A stretch of 64,000 nt of DNA from Saturnia japonica (Eukaryota; Arthropoda; Insecta; Lepidoptera; Saturniidae). Position 1 is the first letter of the stretch; each line of letters opens with the position of its first letter. The DNA lies in the NCBI GenBank assembly GCA_033032175.1, contig CM065309.1:19406001-19470000 (forward strand), given 5' to 3'. Below the pieces are notes generated by a model. That model was not told the DNA's origin. It saw only the letters and a list, made by a program, of their open reading frames with translations, and ran no database searches. This document shows positions 59,780 through 64,000 of this stretch, one piece after another. The translations under genes were made by a program, and so were the position numbers.

Positions 59780-60425
59780 ACTGAAAAATTGTATTTTTAT
59801 CAAGAGAGTGCTCGGTCACCTTTTTTCTCAATACCAGGATGCAAGAGCATCATATACAAGCACTTCTTGAATCGTTTTTTCATTGTGACTTCATTTCCCG
59901 TTTCGTTACATTCAGTAGTTACTTGGATCGACCATCCATATTTAATCACCTGCCGCTTCCTATATTATTGTAAGAATTATATTCAAAATTCCCTCGTTAT
60001 TGTGACAGTTGAGTAATGTAACGCAACACGCAATCCGTGTTTGCGGGTGGGCTTCAGTCAATTCATGCGGTACCCATTTCTCGAGCTTTTTCACTTTTCC
60101 AATTTGTTTCAAGTGAATTAAAATTATTTTATCACTCACAGCGAAACTTGTCGGTAACTCTGACGTAGTTTGCGATGGATCCGCTTCCACGATCACCTTT
60201 AATTTTTCATTATCAACAGGGTCTCCGGCCGTCCACGGAGTTTGTTTCCTAGGTCAAAATTTCCAGTATGAAAACGTTGAAATTAAAAACGTGCCGTGCT
60301 TTCTTTTAGAGTAGCTTCCTTCCCCTTTCCCCATAAACATCATTAATCCTTCGAGCTGTTTCTGCAGCCGTAATACCACGGTGAAACCCATATTCGTAAA
60401 TAACGCGATATTTTAAGTTTTTCGT
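59780..60425 (-). pseudogene. Mariner transposase relic
   Basis: On the minus strand the N-terminal helix-turn-helix half of a Tc1/mariner transposase can be read in pieces: FHRGITAAETARRINDVYGEG near 60400-60330, a DNRKLK-type linker, then VEADPSQTTSELP, SDKIILIHLKQIGKVKKLEKWVPHEL and NNEGIL (60196-59990). Downstream, remnants such as LLHPGIEKK appear in another frame. Several frameshifts and stops separate the blocks, and the catalytic DDD part is mostly gone. The signature WVPHEL is diagnostic of mariner. No intact TIRs were found at the edges. Confidence 0.85.
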
Positions 60426-60639
60426 TTTGTGAAAAGTACGATATCAAAGAAAAATCAAATGGTGCGAAAACAAATGAATTACTAAATTCAAACTACAAAT
60501 ACACAAGCCTACATTTGAAATAAATTTAAATTTGGAATTCCTAACCAAACGCCATGTTGCAGCCGCGTAATTAAGAACCATCACGTATTAAAGTAGGTAG
60601 TTTGTTATTAATTATTTTCTCTCGTCGCTAAGCATTATG

Positions 60640-60898
60640 ATATCCAGTGTGGGTGGTTTTCGATTTGTTGTTGTCGCCACCGGCTCTCGCGATATACACT
60701 CTCGTCGGAACACCGTCGCGTCTGCACGGTGCAAAGTCGCTCGCCTCGGACATTCCTCGTCAACCACGTTCTCCAGAATTTAGTGTCATCAAGCCAGTGT
60801 GTGTACAGTGGGTGCGTGAGGCTCAGGAACTTTGAATATATAATGTATAGCTAAACCACGTCGGCGCCGACCAGGAATTATCACGGAACGCAGTACCG
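60640..60898 (+). other. GC-rich patch ending in a splice-donor-like site, possible non-coding first exon
   Basis: This 260-bp stretch is clearly richer in C+G and CpG than the DNA around it and matches no repeat seen in this window. It ends at 'acgcagtaccg|gtgagttgg', a good 5' splice-site match. A frame of 62 codons (60647-60835) starts without ATG and is not recognised. If real, the transcript would run to the right, past the Jockey insertion. Confidence 0.3.
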
Positions 60899-61654
60899 GT
60901 GAGTTGGCATGACATTTTGCATACACTTCTCTCGCTGGATATTCGCATCATAATTTGCTATTTATTTCGTATCGCAGGTTGGTTCCATATTTGCGTGGGA
61001 TCAACCACGCCATATATTTGAGATCAAATTGGCCAGTTCAACAAAACGCCCATTTCATATGTCAGGACCTAATACTTAAGGGGAAACATGAAAATTATAA
61101 ACATATAGGTCACTTCAAGGATACAAATTATTTTAGCTCATAACAAAATGCATGTAACTTTTTTAATCACTTTGACGATAAACCGAAATATGTAAGATAT
61201 AAGATAAAATATAAAAACGAAATGCACTCATTTGATATAAACTGAAATTATCAAAGATAACTGGATTAGTTTTGATTTTTTTTAATGCAGATTGCAAACT
61301 ACTATCTCTGCTTTCAATTATGACAATATTACAAATTAGCATATTTTGGCGTTCATATTTTTAGTAAAATACCGAGACAAATTACCACAGCATGTGTATG
61401 TGGTTGTTCGACGGTTTAATGAGATAATTATATACCATGTAACTTTTTATAACTTGTTTTTTTATTTACAATTTTACTGATATCTTAACGAGCATACGCT
61501 TTCTTAAATGAAAAATTGTGAGTCTTTCATCCTCTTTGTGAATCTGTTTTTGTAGATTTACTGGGAGTCGGGGTTCTCATATGGATCTATAAATTTGTCA
61601 CGGTGTAAGCTGTTATGTAGTCATAGCGCCACCCACTCCCACCCACTTTCAAGA

Positions 61655-64000
61655 CAACTGTATGCCGACAGTGCTTGATGTAGCTCTCATTAAAGGTATC
61701 GCGCTTCGGTTACGACTCATTCGGGTCGTACACGAGCTCGACTCCGACCACCGTCCGGTCATCATGCAGCTAGGTCAACCAGACGACTCTAGCCCTCCTT
61801 CGGTCCAAGTGGTTGACTATGCCAAGCTAAAACATTATCTTGCGGACAGGCCGTCCTCGTCCAGCTTAGATAGGATCCCGGACGTATTGGGGTCCGTTGC
61901 GGACGTAGATCTCGCGATCGATTCCCTGGTCGACCACCTGCAGGCCGGCATCGGAGAGGCCTCGAGAGAGGTCGAAGAGGCGAGCGATCGCCGCTTCGTA
62001 CTCCCTGCCGACGTGCGGGCGTTGTTGACGGAAAAGAACGCGGCGACTCGTGCGCACGACCACTATCCGACCGAGGAAAACCGCGCACGCTTACGCGCGC
62101 TTCAGAGAGCGGTTAGAGCCCGCATATTAGAACTCAGGAGTCACAGATGGGACGCCCTCGTCGAAGGGCTAAGGCCGTCGCATCTGGCTTACTGGAAACT
62201 AGCTCGCAGCCTCAAAATAAAGGCTTCTTATCTTATGCCCCCCCTCGAGAGGGGTCCCGGTATACCGCTCGCCTTCGATAGCAGCGACAAGGCGGAGTGC
62301 CTCGCCACTTGTTTGGAGAGCCAGTGCTCTCCGAACAGTGTCGATGCAAATACCGACCGGGTCGAGGGTATCGATGGATGCGTGCGGGAGCTGGATAAGC
62401 TCCCCGCGACAGCCTCCCTGTCCCCAGTCACGTCTGAGGAGGTTCTTTCCATTATAAAAAGCCTTAAGCTCAGAAAAGCACCAGGTCCCGACGGGATCAG
62501 AAATGAAGTACTTAGGCTTCTTCCTGATCGCCTCATAGCTCTATTGGTCTGCATCTTCAATGTAGCCATAGTCCACTGCCATTTTCCAGCCGCCTGGAAA
62601 AAGGCAATAGTCATAGGTATCCGTAAGCCCGGCAAGAGCGCGTCGCTTCCCGACAGCTATCGCCCGATCAGTCTCCTAAATACGTTAGGGAAAATTTACG
62701 AGCGGATCCTTCTGAACCGTCTCAAGCCAATAATAGAGGAGAAAAACCTCTATCCGCCTGAGCAATTCGGTTTCCGTGCTAGATATTCTTGCACTCATCA
62801 AGTGCACCGCCTCACGGAGCACGTTGCATTTAATTTTGCTGAACTTTATAAACCCCGCCGTACACTTGCGGTCTTTTTCGACGTGGCCAAGGCCTTTGAT
62901 AAGGTCTGGCACGAGGGATTGATTTACAAGTTGTACCGCTTTGAAGTCCCCGATAGGCTAATTAAAATAATTCGCGACTATTTAACAGATCGCACCTTCC
63001 GCTATAGAGTGGAAGGTGAATTGTCGACGCCCCGTCCAATACGCTCAGGCGTTCCCCAAGGTTCGATCCTGGCTCCTAGCCTATTTAACCTGTACGTCAG
63101 TGACCTACCTCGACTCCCGGAGGTCGAGGTAGGGCTATACGCTGACGATACAGTCTTATATGCCTCAGATAGGAATAGATCCCACCTCAGACACAAAGTC
63201 CAACGCTCCGTGACCACTCTCGGGAAGTGGTTTAACGAGTGGCGTATAGCCGTTAATCCCTCGAAGAGCGCCGCGATGCTCTTCGATGCGGATTCGTCAC
63301 AGATACCGTGGAAGCTTAAACCTGTTAAGCTCTACGATAATCCGATTCCGTATGTAAGAGAGACCAAATATCTAGGGGTAACCCTAGATAGTAGGCTCTC
63401 TTTTAGACCCCACATCCGTAAGGTTAGGAACAGGGCCGCGTGGGTCCTGGGCCGGTTGCATCCTCTGTTGTGTTCGGTGAGTAAAATGTCCACGCGACAT
63501 AAGCTCACGCTCTACAAGACGTGTATTCGACCAATTTTGACATACAGTTGCGCCGTGTTCGCACATATGTCCGAGTCGAGTTTCAAACGGTTACAATCGA
63601 TACAGAATAGGTTCCTCTATCGTCTCACCGGGGCCCCGTGGTATGTTCGAAGCGTAGATCTCCATAGAGATATGGAGCTTCCTTCGATACATGCCTACGT
63701 TAAACAGCTCTCCCGTTCGTATTTCGACACCGCGTCGAACCACGCGAATCCGTTAATAAAAACAGCCGCCACTTATGTTCCGGCACCCACGGACATCCGG
63801 TGCAAACGCCGGCCGCGCAATATTTTTATTGATCCCGACGATCACATCGAAAATTCGAATAAATATTACACATCCGTCTCTCCAAACAGAGCGTGCCAGC
63901 GCCCACGCCCGCGTAACCACCGTTCTCTCCGCAGAGGGCGGGCGGTCAATTTCGCTCCAGCACACCCGTCACGTCCACCCTCTCTAGCGGTAACCCAAGC
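61655..64000 (+). mobile_element. 5'-truncated Jockey-family LINE, right end outside window
   Basis: Homology to Jockey ORF2 begins close to 61660, inside the endonuclease domain. The sequence just upstream (about 61620-61655) is a short C-rich stretch unrelated to the element. Loss of the 5' end is the usual outcome of incomplete reverse transcription. The last ~200 bases in the window match the reverse complement of 10307-10500. From that copy the missing right end should hold the last codons of ORF2, about 500 bp of 3' UTR and an A-tail. The target duplication cannot be seen because the 3' end is outside. Confidence 0.85.
61662..64000 (+). CDS. Jockey-clade LINE ORF2 (endonuclease C-terminus plus reverse transcriptase), partial, open at window end
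   Basis: This frame runs 779 codons without a stop and leaves the window. It encodes the replication protein of a non-LTR retrotransposon, which nicks DNA and reverse-transcribes the element RNA at the target. Residues 28-30 (SDH) are the last catalytic motif of the apurinic-type endonuclease, so almost all of that domain is missing at the 5' end. The reverse transcriptase then follows with its motifs in order: the GFR block, FFDVAKAFD with catalytic D407, SGVPQGSIL at about 462-470, and LYADD with YADD at 493-496. The maturase/thumb-like region and a basic tail come after. The ATG at 61662 is simply the first in-frame ATG after the truncation point, not the native start. Domain order and wording match Jockey rather than R1 or RTE. 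The same family lies antisense at 9755-11577. G+C is far above the flanks, as expected for a recent insertion. RT identity is certain; clade is likely. Confidence 0.93.
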   Translation, partial: MPTVLDVALIKGIALRLRLIRVVHELDSDHRPVIMQLGQPDDSSPPSVQVVDYAKLKHYLADRPSSSSLDRIPDVLGSVADVDLAIDSLVDHLQAGIGEASREVEEASDRRFVLPADVRALLTEKNAATRAHDHYPTEENRARLRALQRAVRARILELRSHRWDALVEGLRPSHLAYWKLARSLKIKASYLMPPLERGPGIPLAFDSSDKAECLATCLESQCSPNSVDANTDRVEGIDGCVRELDKLPATASLSPVTSEEVLSIIKSLKLRKAPGPDGIRNEVLRLLPDRLIALLVCIFNVAIVHCHFPAAWKKAIVIGIRKPGKSASLPDSYRPISLLNTLGKIYERILLNRLKPIIEEKNLYPPEQFGFRARYSCTHQVHRLTEHVAFNFAELYKPRRTLAVFFDVAKAFDKVWHEGLIYKLYRFEVPDRLIKIIRDYLTDRTFRYRVEGELSTPRPIRSGVPQGSILAPSLFNLYVSDLPRLPEVEVGLYADDTVLYASDRNRSHLRHKVQRSVTTLGKWFNEWRIAVNPSKSAAMLFDADSSQIPWKLKPVKLYDNPIPYVRETKYLGVTLDSRLSFRPHIRKVRNRAAWVLGRLHPLLCSVSKMSTRHKLTLYKTCIRPILTYSCAVFAHMSESSFKRLQSIQNRFLYRLTGAPWYVRSVDLHRDMELPSIHAYVKQLSRSYFDTASNHANPLIKTAATYVPAPTDIRCKRRPRNIFIDPDDHIENSNKYYTSVSPNRACQRPRPRNHRSLRRGRAVNFAPAHPSRPPSLAVTQ

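Noticed and set aside
61789..63965. Minus-strand frames of 60-135 codons
   Set aside because: They are antisense shadows of the intact reverse-transcriptase frame.
1..64000. CRISPR arrays, bacterial operons, rRNA or telomeric (TTAGG)n arrays
   Set aside because: No regularly spaced repeats with unique spacers, no ribosome-binding-site-linked gene runs, no rRNA-like stretch and no TTAGG array were seen.

Overview
The window looks like gene-poor, repeat-rich chromosomal DNA from an insect, most likely a moth or butterfly. This is inferred from strong A+T richness, almost no long reading frames outside transposons, and repeat families that are characteristic of Lepidoptera: Jockey-type LINEs, an RTE-type LINE tail, mariner, tRNA-headed SINEs, and a SINE with the 'gcccagcaatggga' motif. 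I recognise no bacterial, viral or organelle genes and no host protein-coding exon. The window probably lies between genes or inside a large intron.

Layout. 1-7.2 kb: AT-rich DNA with a CRE-bearing repeat (element X), two reverse-strand SINE copies and a Helitron-like repeat. 7.28-13.46 kb: the most structured part. Two nearly identical 1.89-kb direct repeats (7277-9161 and 11578-13463) flank a degenerate LINE tail and a reverse-strand Jockey element that keeps gag and the 3' UTR but has lost nearly all of ORF2. 13.46-14.78 kb: a GC-rich block of broken retroelement sequence with a gag-like reading frame and a tandem repeat of about 140 bp. 15.0-16.2 kb: a hAT-like non-autonomous transposon. 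16.4-35.8 kb: mostly dead interspersed repeats (several SINE families, Helitron-like units, an internally deleted RTE element, an isolated Jockey 3' tail, and the first copy of a new-looking ~310-bp retroposon at 26437-26745). 38.8-39.5 kb: a TIR element inserted into a SINE and itself carrying a double Jockey tail. 41.8-47.0 kb: Helitron-like repeats, a possible core promoter, and element X copy 2 with the second ~320-bp retroposon inside it. 47-58 kb: sparse AT-rich DNA with one strong 100-nt hairpin at 52741-52840. 58.1-60.4 kb: a LINE tail, two microsatellites and a mariner relic. 60.6-60.9 kb: a GC-rich patch ending in a splice-donor-like site. 61.66 kb to the end: a Jockey ORF2 with an unbroken reverse-transcriptase frame that leaves the window.

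The two Jockey copies are the same family: the antisense 10307-10500 segment matches 63795-64000. Between them they show gag, the end of the endonuclease, the reverse transcriptase, the 3' UTR with a large hairpin, and the A-tail. The best candidate for something undescribed is the 309-319-bp retroposon. It occurs twice, each copy has its own 13-15-bp target duplication, and one insertion is confirmed by a paralogous empty site inside the window. All similarities were judged by eye; no searches were run.
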